Positions 27,515 to 36,764 of a stretch of 64,000 nt of DNA are shown here, piece by piece (the stretch's first letter is position 1; the number at the start of each line of letters is the position of its first letter). Below the pieces are notes generated by a model. That model ran no database searches. It was not told the origin of the DNA and saw only the letters and a list, made by a program, of their open reading frames with translations. The position numbers and the translations under genes were made by a program. Source of the stretch: Bacteroidota bacterium (GTDB lineage Bacteria; Bacteroidota; Rhodothermia; Rhodothermales; JAHQVL01); NCBI GenBank assembly GCA_039111535.1, contig JBCCIM010000005.1, positions 1-64,000 of the forward strand, in the 5' to 3' direction.

Positions 27515-28090
27515 ATGGCCGGCAAAAACGCGTTCGATAGCAAGCTAGTTAAAAAAGCGCAACAAGGCGATGCTGAAGCTCGTGAGCATCTAATGAAAGC
27601 GCTCGACCCGCTGCTACGCGCCTTTTTCATCAAGCGCATAGGCTTTAAGTCGGAAGTAGACGATCTGGTCCAGAATACCCTCATGCGCGTACACAAAGGA
27701 CTTGAAGACCTGAAAGATCAGTCAAGTCTCAAAGCATTTGCCATGAAAGCCGCCCTGTTCGAGTTGCAAGACCTCTATCGCGGCAGATACAGCGCAAAAG
27801 AAACGCTTTACGACCCGGACCACGCACCGAAACCGGATGCTGACGAGATGACCACACCAACCCAGATGGATCTCGAAAAAGCCCTCTCCGCCCTCTCCCC
27901 CCGCGCACGCCGCATTATTGAATTGCGTGAATATGGATACCGCTACGAGGAAATAGCCAATATTGTAGGTTCAACAGAAGCAGCCATCAAAATGCAGGTC
28001 AAGCGCGCGTTTGAGAAAATGCGGGAATTGCTGATTAGTCTACTGGTCATCACCGTCATCGCTTCACTCCGCGGATCGATGTTGCGATAG
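27515..28090 (+). CDS. ECF-type RNA polymerase sigma factor with hydrophobic C-terminal tail
   Basis: A 191-residue sigma-70 family protein with region 2 (LVKKAQQGDAEAREHLMKALDPLLRAFFIKRIG, SEVDDLVQNTLMRVHKGL) and region 4 helix-turn-helix (LSALSPRARRIIELREYGYRYEEIANIVGSTEAAIKMQVKRAFEKMREL). About 14 hydrophobic residues (LLISLLVITVIASL) and a short basic end follow. That tail is not usual for ECF factors and could tether the protein to the membrane. No anti-sigma factor is adjacent. The gene is convergent with the ECF42 gene, 13 bp apart. Confidence 0.85.
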   Translation: MAGKNAFDSKLVKKAQQGDAEAREHLMKALDPLLRAFFIKRIGFKSEVDDLVQNTLMRVHKGLEDLKDQSSLKAFAMKAALFELQDLYRGRYSAKETLYDPDHAPKPDADEMTTPTQMDLEKALSALSPRARRIIELREYGYRYEEIANIVGSTEAAIKMQVKRAFEKMRELLISLLVITVIASLRGSMLR

Positions 28091-28103
28091 ACAACGAGAT
28101 GAA

Positions 28104-29333
28104 CTAAGGCTGCAGCCGGCGTTCCAGCAGGGTTTTTATTGAGGGAGTGGGTGCAAGTTTAAGGGCCTCTTCTCGATAGCGCGCCGCCTCCTGCACATTT
28201 CCTATCCGCCGGTGCAAATCTGCCATCACAGCAACCCATAAATACGAGCCAGTGAGCCATGTTGGAGGCTCAAATGTTTTTAACACAGCAAGCCCGGCAT
28301 CGGCGCCTTTCCATTCCGCCATGGCTACAGCAAGGTTGAGGCGGTGAATGGCTGAAGGTGCCATTTGCTCGAGCAATTCATAACATCCTACAATTTTATC
28401 CCACTGTGTGGCCTCAAAAGATGGCGCCATGCAATGCGCAGCTGCAACGCCGGCTTCAGCATGGTAACGAGAGTAATGTCCGCCGGCAGCCGACTTGGCC
28501 AGCCAGGAGAGTCCACGTCCTATACGCGCCTTGTCCCACCTGGAGCGGTCTTGTTCTTCCAACAAGAGCAATCCTCCCATTGCATCCTGCCGCGCTGTCA
28601 TGCGCGCAGCGTGCAACTCCATCAGGGCAAGCAAAGCGTACGTTTCGGGCACTTGCCCCACAGGATGCTCCACCAACAAACTCGCCAGTCGCAGGGCTTC
28701 GTTGCAAAGCTCTTCCCGAATGGCAAAGGCCGCGTGTCCTGACAGGTAACCTTCGGTAAAAAGGAGGTACAGAATGCGATGTACAGCCGGCAAACGCGCG
28801 GTGTAGGTACCTTTCGTGAGGCCATCTGTTTGTGGTGGGTTTTCGCGCAACCGATTGCGGGCACGTGTCAGCCGTTTATACACGTTGGCTTCGCTGGTAA
28901 ACAACCGAAGGGCTATTTCGCGCGCACTGAAACCACAGAGAATCTTTAGTGCAAATACAAGCTGGGAAGGCTCAGGGATGTGCGGGTCACAACATACAAA
29001 CAGCATCCGCAAGAGGTCGGTCTCTTCAGCTGTAGCTGTACCCTCCTCATCTGTACGCCCTGGCTGCAACGCTGTGGTCTGCTGTAGAAGCAAGCGACGC
29101 CGGCCAGCAGCCTGCCGCAAGGCCCCAATGATCTCATTATGGGCTACGCGGTACAACCAGGCGTCCGGGTTGGGCGGCACACCCGCCACAACCCAGGACT
29201 CCAGCGCTTTTTGCAATGCCGTCTGAACAGCATCTTCAATGTCTTCGATATATGCTGCACCAATCCGGCGCGACAGCTGGGCAACCAGCCGGCTGTATGC
29301 GCGCCGGAAAAAGTGCGGCGCCAACTCAGTCAT
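28104..29333 (-). CDS. ECF42-type sigma factor with C-terminal TPR-like domain (DUF6596)
   Basis: A 409-residue sigma factor. Residues about 10-165 are sigma-70 regions 2 and 4 (IEDIEDAVQTALQKALESW, FSAREIALRLFTSEANVYKRLTRARNRLRE). About 185-409 are helical repeats of the DUF6596 type (RILYLLFTEGYLSGH, LLALMELHAARM, AIHRLNLAVAMAEWKG, ADLHRRIGNVQEAARYREEALKL). This fused architecture defines ECF42, which lacks a classical anti-sigma factor and works with DGPF-domain proteins. Its start overlaps the end of the DGPF gene by 8 bp, so the two form one operon. Confidence 0.92.
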   Translation of the reverse strand: MTELAPHFFRRAYSRLVAQLSRRIGAAYIEDIEDAVQTALQKALESWVVAGVPPNPDAWLYRVAHNEIIGALRQAAGRRRLLLQQTTALQPGRTDEEGTATAEETDLLRMLFVCCDPHIPEPSQLVFALKILCGFSAREIALRLFTSEANVYKRLTRARNRLRENPPQTDGLTKGTYTARLPAVHRILYLLFTEGYLSGHAAFAIREELCNEALRLASLLVEHPVGQVPETYALLALMELHAARMTARQDAMGGLLLLEEQDRSRWDKARIGRGLSWLAKSAAGGHYSRYHAEAGVAAAHCMAPSFEATQWDKIVGCYELLEQMAPSAIHRLNLAVAMAEWKGADAGLAVLKTFEPPTWLTGSYLWVAVMADLHRRIGNVQEAARYREEALKLAPTPSIKTLLERRLQP

Positions 29334-29667
29334 GATCAGGGATGACTATTTCCCGGACTTCCACGCTCGATCCAGCATGCACGCCAGGGCTTTCGTGTGC
29401 AACCTGTACAGCCTTCTCCATCGTCTCCGCTTTGATAATCATGTAGCCCCCAATAACTTCCTTGGATTCGACAAACGGGCCATCTGTCGCGCCCTCTTCA
29501 CGCACAACCCGGCCGTCACCGAGCATGCCTCCCAGGTCAACAATATTGTCCTGAAATTTCTCTTTCCAGTTATGAAATTTGGAGTAGATCGCTTCCATCT
29601 GCGCTGGAGACAAACCGGGACTGCCGCCGGGGGCGCTGCGCTGAATACAAAGATAGGTTTTGGACAT
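29326..29667 (-). CDS. DGPF/YCII-related domain protein, ECF42 partner
   Basis: A 113-residue protein with a ferredoxin-like YCII fold. It contains the exact DGPF signature within GATDGPFVESKEVIGGYMIIKAET, plus the usual N-terminal KTYLCIQR. Such genes sit upstream of ECF42 sigma factors as presumed targets or signalling partners. Unlike most genes here it has a strong Shine-Dalgarno sequence: AGGAG at 29672-29676 on the minus strand, four bases before the ATG. Confidence 0.92.
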   Translation of the reverse strand: MSKTYLCIQRSAPGGSPGLSPAQMEAIYSKFHNWKEKFQDNIVDLGGMLGDGRVVREEGATDGPFVESKEVIGGYMIIKAETMEKAVQVAHESPGVHAGSSVEVREIVIPDHD

Positions 29668-29711
29668 AATGCTCCTCTATATTTTTTTAACATGCCTGCC
29701 GATCAATGCAA

Positions 29712-29717
29712 TCGACA
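29712..29717 (-). promoter_or_regulatory. Candidate ECF42 promoter -35 element TGTCGA
   Basis: TGTCGA on the minus strand, 44 bp upstream of the DGPF ATG. I recall TGTCGA as the conserved -35 motif reported for ECF42-controlled DGPF genes. A matching -10 (CGTC-like) is not clear at 16-18 bp, so this is tentative. Confidence 0.4.
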
Positions 29718-29789
29718 CCCCTTAACGTCTGGCAGTTGTTTTTTTGGACACTGTATCCAATTTTTTTTCTTAAAAGGACTTCAAAAAGA

Positions 29790-30572
29790 TTAGCCGGCAG
29801 TCCAATGTTGCATAATAATACCCGCTGCAATGGCTGCATTGAGCGATTCTGTGCCAGCTCCAGATTGATTGCCAACAATCGTCACCCGGTCATCCAGCAG
29901 GGCCTGGACGGGGGCTGAAATGCCATTTGCTTCGCCACCAATCACCAGCACAGTTTTGTCTGCAGGTTGCCATTTCGGCAGCACTGTACCTTCCAGATCA
30001 GCGCCAACCAACTGGAATCCGGCGGCCTTCAATGCCGCTAACGCCTCAACAAATGCTGGCTCGCGTACTAGTGCAGTATCCCAAATACCACCCATCGTAG
30101 CCCGTACCACTTTGGGGCTAAAAAAATCTGCTGTATCAGCATTGCCCAAAACCGCATCAATACCAAACCAGGCGGCTGTACGGATGATTGTGCCTACATT
30201 CCCCGGATCTTGCACACTATCCAACGCGAGCACGGTTTGGAAAGTGTGCAATGTACTGACCGATGTTTTGCCGATTTCTGCTACAGCAAAAATACCGGGC
30301 GCTGTATTCACGGCAGAAATCTGCCGGGCTACTTTTTCGGTGATTTCGTAAATAACCACACCTTGCCGCCCATCAAGCAATTCCAGCACAGCGGTATCAA
30401 CAGCCATGCTTGGAGTAAGCAGCACTTCAATGACCGGAGCGCCTGCCTCAAGTGCAGCGGCAACGGAGCGCCATCCCTCTATCAGCATGAGCTGCAGGGT
30501 TTGTCGACCTTTTCTTCTGGCAAGCGAAGCGATGGCCTTGCGGCGTTGATCTGATAAATGCCGGCGTGTCAC
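29790..30572 (-). CDS. SpoU/TrmH-family RNA 2'-O-methyltransferase
   Basis: A 260-residue SPOUT methyltransferase acting on tRNA or rRNA. It has a substrate-binding N-terminus (LARRKGRQTLQLMLIEGWRSV) and the three SpoU motifs: LDSVQDPGNVGTIIRTAAWFG, VLVIGGEANGIS and GAGTESLNAAIAAGIIM. The start is GTG 30572. Motifs are complete, so it should be active; the modified nucleotide cannot be told from sequence (RlmB/TsnR-like). Confidence 0.9.
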   Translation of the reverse strand: MTRRHLSDQRRKAIASLARRKGRQTLQLMLIEGWRSVAAALEAGAPVIEVLLTPSMAVDTAVLELLDGRQGVVIYEITEKVARQISAVNTAPGIFAVAEIGKTSVSTLHTFQTVLALDSVQDPGNVGTIIRTAAWFGIDAVLGNADTADFFSPKVVRATMGGIWDTALVREPAFVEALAALKAAGFQLVGADLEGTVLPKWQPADKTVLVIGGEANGISAPVQALLDDRVTIVGNQSGAGTESLNAAIAAGIIMQHWTAG

Positions 30573-31084
30573 TGTTCGTTTACGTTCGGTTGTCTGTTCG
30601 GGCTGATATTCGCCTGGGCTGCAATCATGCTGCGCCGGCTGCTAAAGTACAATATTTACACGCATAAAACGCCCCATTGCGTTACAAAAGCGGCAGCCAA
30701 CATTGTGCTAACCGGATACCAGTGGGCTTTGGGCACAGAAAAACCTGCGTTACTGCCCAGGTCTTTTTCTGGAATGATCTATGCAGAAGCTGCATCCAAA
30801 TTTTCGCACAACGCTGAACTGAAGAAATCAGGCCCTTTTGCTTCCTGAAGGGACGAAAAGATCATTACAAATATTCCGCTTTTTGAAGAATCTGTTCGTA
30901 TTGAAAGTAGCCAAACAGAAAGCGCTTCCAGTGCGTATATTTTGCGCTTTCATTTTTACGTATCGACATCGTGTAGCAACGGAGTTTACAAGCGGAGTAT
31001 ACACGGCCATAAGCACAGGGCGAAGGGCGTACGCTGTCGAGACACCATCCCCAACCAATCTGTAAATCTTTTTGAGCCTAACAC
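30573..31084. other. Gene-free spacer upstream of glutamate dehydrogenase
   Basis: About 510 bp between divergent genes. Small frames of up to 96 codons lack any recognisable pattern. It presumably contains the promoters for both neighbours; AT-rich TATATT near 30940 is one possible -10, but no matching -35 was found. No structured RNA was recognised. Confidence 0.45.
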
Positions 31085-32392
31085 ATGCCAACAAAGAAAG
31101 GCGTTTACGCCAAATCCGTATATAAAGAGCCCTCCCCGTTCGCACACAAGGACGATCCGTTCCACGCGATGATTGAACGCTTTGATATCGCAGCGGACAT
31201 CCTGAATCTGGAAAAAGGGTTTTACGAATACCTGTGCGCGCCGGCACATATTCATATCACGTCCAACCCAATCGTAATGGACGACGGTGAAATCAAGGTG
31301 TTCAAAGGCTTTCGAGTAATCCACAATGATGTTCTTGGTCCCGGCAAAGGTGGGATTCGGTACGCACCTGACGTCAATTTGTCGGAAGTAAAAGCGCTGG
31401 CAGCATGGATGACGTGGAAGTGTGCCGTTGTAAATGTGCCTTTTGGTGGTGCAAAAGGAGGCGTGGTGTGTAATCCGCGAGAAATGAGTCCGGGCGAACT
31501 GGAACGCCTGACCCGCCGATACACCTCAAGCATGATTGAGGTTTTTGGCCCCGACAAAGACATTCCGGCGCCAGACATGAATACCAATGAGCAAATCATG
31601 GCCTGGATCCTCGACACTTACGCCATGCACTCGCGGCGTACAGACATGGCCGTAGTTACAGGGAAGCCCCTTTCGCTTGGCGGTTCGCAGGGGCGTAAAG
31701 AGGCTACCGGACGCGGTGTGATGCGCTGCACCCTTGCCGCCATGGAACGCATTGGAATGAAGCCCGGTTCAGCTTCCGTTGCTGTACAAGGATTTGGCAA
31801 TGTGGGCTCCGTGGCAGCTCGGCTCTTGCAAGAGCAAGGCTGTAAAATTGTTGCTGTAAGCGATGTATCAGGCGGCTACTACAATGCTGACGGCCTTGAT
31901 ATCGAAACCATGATCGAATACGCTGCAGCCAACAAGTACAGCCTTGAAGGCTATAAAAACGCAGAAAAGATCTCGAATAACGAATTGCTCACGTTAGATG
32001 TGGATGTCCTTGTGCCGGCTGCCAAAGAGGACCAGATCACCAAAGCAAATGCCCCGAACATAAAAGCAAAAATCATTGCTGAAGGCGCCAATGGTCCAAC
32101 AACACCGGAAGCTGATGACATTCTGAATGAAAACGGTGTGCTGGTTATCCCCGACATTCTCGCAAACGCCGGCGGTGTAACCGTATCCTACTTCGAATGG
32201 GTACAAAACCGACATGGGTATTTCTGGAGCCTCGACCGCGTCAACAGGCGCCTCGACCGTATGATGCGCGAGGCGTTTGATAGCGTCTATGATACAGCCG
32301 AGAAGCACAACATTTCGATGCGCATTGGGGCCTACGTGCTCTCTATCGATAAGGTAGCCAGCGCACTACGGATCCGCGGCATCTACGCTTAA
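31085..32392 (+). CDS. gdhA: Glutamate dehydrogenase (Glu/Leu/Phe/Val dehydrogenase family)
   Basis: Interconverts glutamate and 2-oxoglutarate plus ammonia with NAD(P). The 435 residues match the hexameric enzyme. Visible motifs are GPGKGGIRYAPDVN (substrate Lys), PFGGAKGGVVCNP (catalytic Lys), DIPAPDMNTNEQIMAW and the Rossmann loop VQGFGNVGSVAARLL (about 235-250), with VISDVSGGYYN-like residues after it. Coenzyme preference cannot be assigned safely. It stands alone with long spacers. Confidence 0.95.
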   Translation: MPTKKGVYAKSVYKEPSPFAHKDDPFHAMIERFDIAADILNLEKGFYEYLCAPAHIHITSNPIVMDDGEIKVFKGFRVIHNDVLGPGKGGIRYAPDVNLSEVKALAAWMTWKCAVVNVPFGGAKGGVVCNPREMSPGELERLTRRYTSSMIEVFGPDKDIPAPDMNTNEQIMAWILDTYAMHSRRTDMAVVTGKPLSLGGSQGRKEATGRGVMRCTLAAMERIGMKPGSASVAVQGFGNVGSVAARLLQEQGCKIVAVSDVSGGYYNADGLDIETMIEYAAANKYSLEGYKNAEKISNNELLTLDVDVLVPAAKEDQITKANAPNIKAKIIAEGANGPTTPEADDILNENGVLVIPDILANAGGVTVSYFEWVQNRHGYFWSLDRVNRRLDRMMREAFDSVYDTAEKHNISMRIGAYVLSIDKVASALRIRGIYA

Positions 32393-32481
32393 GCAGGATA
32401 AAGGCGGGTTTTGTTGCCCCAATCCGGATCAGAATTCGGGGATGGGCATACCTTGATGGAATTTGATTTGCTTTCCATCCC

Positions 32482-33084
32482 ATGCGACACCCTGCCTTAC
32501 TTTTTGTCTTGCTTGGCAGCCTTGCTTCCCCAGCAATTGCCCAGCCTGCAAACACTACTGTGTTTCAGGACCTCGCGCTGCAGTGTGTCGCTTTTGTTGA
32601 GGATTCATCTGGAGACCTGATTATTGACACGCCGGCCGCCCGAATGCCTTATGTGCGCAGTGCCATTGTGCAAGCGCTCGATGCATCGGGCCGCCAGGTG
32701 TATCTGGCAGATTCTAGCTACACCACACAACCGGATAACCTGCTTACGCTCCGGTACCAGGTAGACGGTACTTCTATCGACTATAAACGACTCAGGAAGA
32801 AACGGGCGCAACGATCCGTAACCCTGACAGCCTCTGCTACACTTATCGACACCCAGGGCGCTTTGGTGGTAGATAAGTCCTGTAGCGAACTGGCAGTAGA
32901 CACCGTTGCCATTGCGACACTGAAAGGACTTGAGAACAGCGTCTACCGGGAGACGCAGGGGCCCACGGTACAATCAGGGTTTGTCCGCCGCTTCCTGCAA
33001 CCGGTTATGTTGACCGCGGCAACATCGCTTTCCGTCTACTTGTTTTTTGCCCTGCGCAGCGATAGCAACAGCGATGAAAACTGA
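32482..33084 (+). CDS. Secreted or membrane-anchored hypothetical protein
   Basis: A 200-residue protein with a signal peptide (FVLLGSLASPAIAQ), a beta-rich middle (YLADSSYTTQPDNLLTLRYQVDG, RSVTLTASATLIDTQG) and a C-terminal hydrophobic helix (PVMLTAATSLSVYLFFAL) before a polar SDSNSDEN tail. I recognise no family. Its 3' end overlaps the next gene by 11 bp, so the two are probably co-expressed. Confidence 0.7.
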   Translation: MRHPALLFVLLGSLASPAIAQPANTTVFQDLALQCVAFVEDSSGDLIIDTPAARMPYVRSAIVQALDASGRQVYLADSSYTTQPDNLLTLRYQVDGTSIDYKRLRKKRAQRSVTLTASATLIDTQGALVVDKSCSELAVDTVAIATLKGLENSVYRETQGPTVQSGFVRRFLQPVMLTAATSLSVYLFFALRSDSNSDEN

Positions 33085-34807
33085 CGCCGGCCATACATAT
33101 CTCCTCATTCGCCGTGCACAACAGCGATATACCCTTTTACTCGCCGTTGTGTTGGGGATTACCTCTTGCGCAATTCCTGTTCTACCTACAGGCGGACCGC
33201 AAGACAAAGAGCCTCCTGTCATCATTGATGCAACACCGAAAGCAGAAAGCGTGAACGTCTCAACAGACCACGTCCGAATCGTTTTCTCGGAATTTGTCGA
33301 CCAGGCCTCTTTTGCACAGGCCATTGCTGTAACTCCTGCGTTTGATCGTCCGCTGCAATACAAGTGGCGCAAAAACCGGGTTGATATCACCTTCCCCGAG
33401 CCTCTTCGCGACAATACAACCTACATCCTCACCATCGACACCAAACTGCGCGATGTGAACCGGGTTGCGCTTACACAACCCATCACGTTTGCCTTTGCAA
33501 CCGGCCCCGTGATCAACCGTGGCAAAATCGCCGGCCGCGTTATCGAACCCCTCGAAGGCACGGGCGTCGCCAGCTTCGATGTCTTCGCATATGCCCTCGC
33601 CGATTCCACCCTGCCTGACTCGCTCCCCGATAGCCCGGCCTATCGCATTCAAACAGACGACCAGGGCGCGTTTGCTTTCGACTATATGAGCGAGCAGCCC
33701 TATTTCGTGGTGGCGCTCCGAGATCTAAACAGAAACCGCATGCCTGATGGCATCGAGCCCTTTGCCGTCCCTCCGGTGCCAATTATTTATGCAGATACGA
33801 CGAGTCCTGATGGCGCACTAACCTGGTTGGTGACCAAAACAGATACCATTTCCCCAAAAATTCAGCGCGTGCGCGCCTTGTCGAACCAGCGGTTCATGTT
33901 GCGGCTTTCCGAGTCCATTCAGATCACCAGGCGCGATCCTGCGTTGTGGAGCCTGAAAGATTCTGTAAGCAACCAGACTTTCCCGATTGAGGACATTTAC
34001 CTGTATCCCGAAGACCCGAAACAGATCTACATTAAAACAGCAGAGCTTTTTGCCACAACACATCTACTGCAGGCCGGCGGACTTTCCGATTCAACGGGTA
34101 ATCCTGTAGACACAACAGCTATTACCTTCAGACCATCCGCAAACCCGGATACCTTGCAGTTGCGTTTCCTTGGTTTTCAGCCCGAGAACCTTTCCCCCAA
34201 CGAAATTGGCGCATCTGTGCTACCACCTGACATCAATGCCGGCATTCGACTGAACCAGGCGGTCACCCCGGAAACCCTTGCAGGCTTTGTAACAGTCCAG
34301 GATTCCACACAAACGCCGCAAGCTTTCGAGAGCCGTTCTACCGATGGTTCTATTTATGAACTTACCTTCCCTGATTTGCCCGCCGGTATGCCATTCACCG
34401 TACAAGTTGACGGCGCAGGTGTTGGTGCCCCAGACACCACCTATACCAAGTTATTCCAGCAGTTGACCGACGAAAACCTCGGCGAATTGCGCGGGCAACT
34501 GATTGCTGCAGATTCTGTCGGCCAGGCTGTGGTAGAACTCTACCCAACCACGCGGCCAGTTGCCCGCGAGCGTATTGCTGTAGAGACACCAGATACCTCC
34601 GGCACCTTTGTCTTTTCTCGCCTGCCCGACAAATCGCAATACCGTTTTCGCGCATTCCAGGATTACAATGCCAATCTGCGTTGGGATGGTGGCCAATTGC
34701 TGCCCTACCAAAACGCCGAACCCCTTGCATGGTATAGCGACAGCCTGCAGGTACGTGCACGTTGGGAGCAGACGTTGTCCGATACCCTGAAGATCGAGCA
34801 ACGATAA
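33074..34807 (+). CDS. Ig-like domain lipoprotein (Bacteroidota GGPxD type)
   Basis: A 577-residue predicted lipoprotein. The signal peptide ends in a lipobox (VLGITSC), then comes the PTGGPQDKEPPVIIDATPKAESVNV segment shared by a Bacteroidota family with an N-terminal big Ig-like (SbsA-type) domain (RIVFSEFVDQASFAQAIAVTPAF, TYILTIDTKLRDVNR), followed by further beta domains and a carboxypeptidase-regulatory-like segment (FVFSRLPDKSQYRFRAFQDYNANLRWDGG). ATG 33074 is preferred to 33047 because it gives a normal lipoprotein signal. Function is unknown, probably structural at the cell surface or in the periplasm. Confidence 0.8.
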   Translation: MKTDAGHTYLLIRRAQQRYTLLLAVVLGITSCAIPVLPTGGPQDKEPPVIIDATPKAESVNVSTDHVRIVFSEFVDQASFAQAIAVTPAFDRPLQYKWRKNRVDITFPEPLRDNTTYILTIDTKLRDVNRVALTQPITFAFATGPVINRGKIAGRVIEPLEGTGVASFDVFAYALADSTLPDSLPDSPAYRIQTDDQGAFAFDYMSEQPYFVVALRDLNRNRMPDGIEPFAVPPVPIIYADTTSPDGALTWLVTKTDTISPKIQRVRALSNQRFMLRLSESIQITRRDPALWSLKDSVSNQTFPIEDIYLYPEDPKQIYIKTAELFATTHLLQAGGLSDSTGNPVDTTAITFRPSANPDTLQLRFLGFQPENLSPNEIGASVLPPDINAGIRLNQAVTPETLAGFVTVQDSTQTPQAFESRSTDGSIYELTFPDLPAGMPFTVQVDGAGVGAPDTTYTKLFQQLTDENLGELRGQLIAADSVGQAVVELYPTTRPVARERIAVETPDTSGTFVFSRLPDKSQYRFRAFQDYNANLRWDGGQLLPYQNAEPLAWYSDSLQVRARWEQTLSDTLKIEQR

Positions 34808-34809
34808 AC

Positions 34810-36411
34810 ATGCCGAAGCTGCCAACAAGTACCATGTTGCCGGCCTTGACTGCAACTGCCATGCGGGAAGCAGATCGGTTTACCATAGAAGCACTTGGCA
34901 TCCCGGGCTTCACCCTCATGGAATCAGCCGGCCGTGCTGTACTGCCGGCTATCTTGAAGCAGTTCAACATAACCTTGTCGGAATTGGCAGGCTGGCAAGT
35001 ACTCTGCCTCTGTGGGAAAGGGAATAACGGCGGCGACGGACTCGTGGTAGCACGTGTACTGGCGAGCGCCGGCGCACAGGTCAACATATGGCTGATTGCG
35101 CCAGCTGAAGAACTCTCCCCTGAAAGCAAAACCAACCTCGCCATTCTCGAAAAACTGGTCGAGCAGGACGCGTCGCTACGTTTGAGTATCCATGTAATGC
35201 AAGCATCTGAAGCATTGCCACCGGATGGCTCTTACAACCTGATTGTCGATGCTTTACTCGGTACGGGCGTTTCACGGCCATTGCGCGCCAGCTATGTTGC
35301 GGTTGTGAATTGGATCAATGCGCAATCGGCCCCTGTCATTGCACTAGACATCCCAACAGGCCTCCACACCGACTCGGGCATTGTGCTCGGTGCTGCGGTC
35401 AGGGCCGACCTTACGGTAACCATGGGTGCACTTAAAACTGGCCTGTTGTGCAACGAAGGCCCGGCACACGCGGGCCAGGTTGAGGTTGCTGAAATCGGGA
35501 TTCCACGGATAGCACTGGACCGCGCAGCAGATTTGCATGCGTGCCCCTATGTAACCACACGCAAAGCCGTGGCTTCCTGGTTACCCAAACGGTCTAGAAA
35601 CACCCACAAATATGCTGAAGGGATGGCGGTGGTAGTTGCGGGCGATGCCGGCATGGCCGGCGCAGCAACCCTTGCCGCAACCGTTGCTGCACGCAGTGGG
35701 GCCGGCGCAGTGCTTTGCGCAGCCCCCAAAGCCTTACAACCCGTTCTGGCTACCAAACTGACGGAGGTCATGACCCTTGGCCTTCCCACAACACAAGACG
35801 GCATCGACGGCAAAGGAGCCCTTTCATTGCTTGCCGATCACGAGAAAAAGGCAACAGCCTTGCTGGTAGGATGTGGCATGGGAAAGAAATCGTTAACGCA
35901 GAATTTCATCCGCAACCTCGTCCATAAAACCACGTTACCCACCATTATCGATGCGGATGGCCTCAATGCATTTGTCGGGTATACCGATACATTCAAGGAC
36001 TTGCGGCAGCCTGTAGTCCTGACGCCACACTGGGGAGAGTTCAGAAAACTGACTGGTGTCGAAGATGCCAAAGCAGACCGGCTCAAGCTTGCACATCAAT
36101 ACGCAACAGCGTGGAATTGCGTACTGGTATTGAAAGGAGCGCCAACGGTAGTAGGTACACCCGAAGGGGCGCTTTTTATCAGTCCGATTGTGAACCCGGC
36201 CCTTGCTACGGCAGGCAGTGGCGACGTGCTTGCCGGCCTCTGTGTGGGGCTCCTTGCGCAAGGACTTACTCCTGTACAATCGGCCCTGGCGGCCCTCTAT
36301 CTCGGCGGAGAGGCTGCCAACCATTATACGCAACACAATCATCCGGCCACGATGCTGGCTTCCGATCTGATTGCACACTTCAATATCATTATGAACGCTT
36401 ACAAATCCTGA
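34810..36411 (+). CDS. nnr: Bifunctional NAD(P)H-hydrate epimerase / ADP-dependent dehydratase
   Basis: Repairs hydrated NAD(P)H. The N-terminal YjeF_N epimerase domain (about 1-215) has TAMREADRFTIEALGIPGFTLMESAGRAV and CGKGNNGGDGLVVAR. The C-terminal dehydratase domain (about 230-533) has VVAGDAGMAGAATLAATVAARSGAG, IDADGLNAF, LTPHWGEFRKLTG and the NPALATAGSGDVLAG signature. Length fits the fused enzyme. ATG 34810, 2 bp after the previous stop, is chosen over 34762, which would overlap the Ig-like gene. A VanZ-like gene follows 4 bp later. Confidence 0.95.
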   Translation: MPKLPTSTMLPALTATAMREADRFTIEALGIPGFTLMESAGRAVLPAILKQFNITLSELAGWQVLCLCGKGNNGGDGLVVARVLASAGAQVNIWLIAPAEELSPESKTNLAILEKLVEQDASLRLSIHVMQASEALPPDGSYNLIVDALLGTGVSRPLRASYVAVVNWINAQSAPVIALDIPTGLHTDSGIVLGAAVRADLTVTMGALKTGLLCNEGPAHAGQVEVAEIGIPRIALDRAADLHACPYVTTRKAVASWLPKRSRNTHKYAEGMAVVVAGDAGMAGAATLAATVAARSGAGAVLCAAPKALQPVLATKLTEVMTLGLPTTQDGIDGKGALSLLADHEKKATALLVGCGMGKKSLTQNFIRNLVHKTTLPTIIDADGLNAFVGYTDTFKDLRQPVVLTPHWGEFRKLTGVEDAKADRLKLAHQYATAWNCVLVLKGAPTVVGTPEGALFISPIVNPALATAGSGDVLAGLCVGLLAQGLTPVQSALAALYLGGEAANHYTQHNHPATMLASDLIAHFNIIMNAYKS

Positions 36412-36415
36412 ATTT

Positions 36416-36760
36416 ATGTTGCGTCGTTACGCGCTTGCAATCGGATGGACCCTCTTGATCCTGGCCGGCTGCTCCATTCCAGGCAATGACATTCCCGACG
36501 TAGGGTTTGATCTGTTTGAACAGGACAAGTTAATCCATTTCACTTTTTTCCTCGTCTACGGATTACTCTGGTCCCGGGCATTGCCCGACACAGTGCCTGG
36601 GAAGTTTGCCTGGGTTGGCATTTCAGGGATTCTGTACGGTGTGGGCACAGAAATATACCAGGGCATGTTACCCTGGGACCGTACCCCCGACCCTATGGAT
36701 GCCATGGCAAACATGACAGGGTTGCTTATCGCCATTCTCTATTACGGACTACGAAAGTAG
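36416..36760 (+). CDS. VanZ-like family membrane protein
   Basis: A 114-residue protein with about four membrane segments and the VanZ-like pattern DKLIHFTFFLVYGLLW, GISGILYGVGTEIYQGMLPWDRTPDPMDAMANMTGLLIAILYY. The conserved H, E-x-x-Q and D-x-x-D-x-x-x-N residues are present. The VanZ-like family is broad and mostly uncharacterised; a teicoplanin role is not implied. It follows nnr by 4 bp. Confidence 0.85.
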   Translation: MLRRYALAIGWTLLILAGCSIPGNDIPDVGFDLFEQDKLIHFTFFLVYGLLWSRALPDTVPGKFAWVGISGILYGVGTEIYQGMLPWDRTPDPMDAMANMTGLLIAILYYGLRK

Positions 36761-36764
36761 CTAA

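Noticed and set aside
29439-29693. Alternative 84-codon frame over the DGPF gene
   Set aside because: It is a shadow of the DGPF gene, whose signature and Shine-Dalgarno are clear.
30558-30848. 96-codon plus-strand frame with a hydrophobic N-terminus between the SpoU methyltransferase and gdhA genes
   Set aside because: It overlaps the methyltransferase start in antisense, has no family pattern and no credible start signal.
30930-30960. sigma-70-like promoter for gdhA at TATATT
   Set aside because: No -35 element at an acceptable distance (TTGAAA is 29 bp away).
36416-36760. Glycopeptide resistance role for the VanZ-like protein
   Set aside because: No van cluster is nearby and the VanZ-like family is broad.
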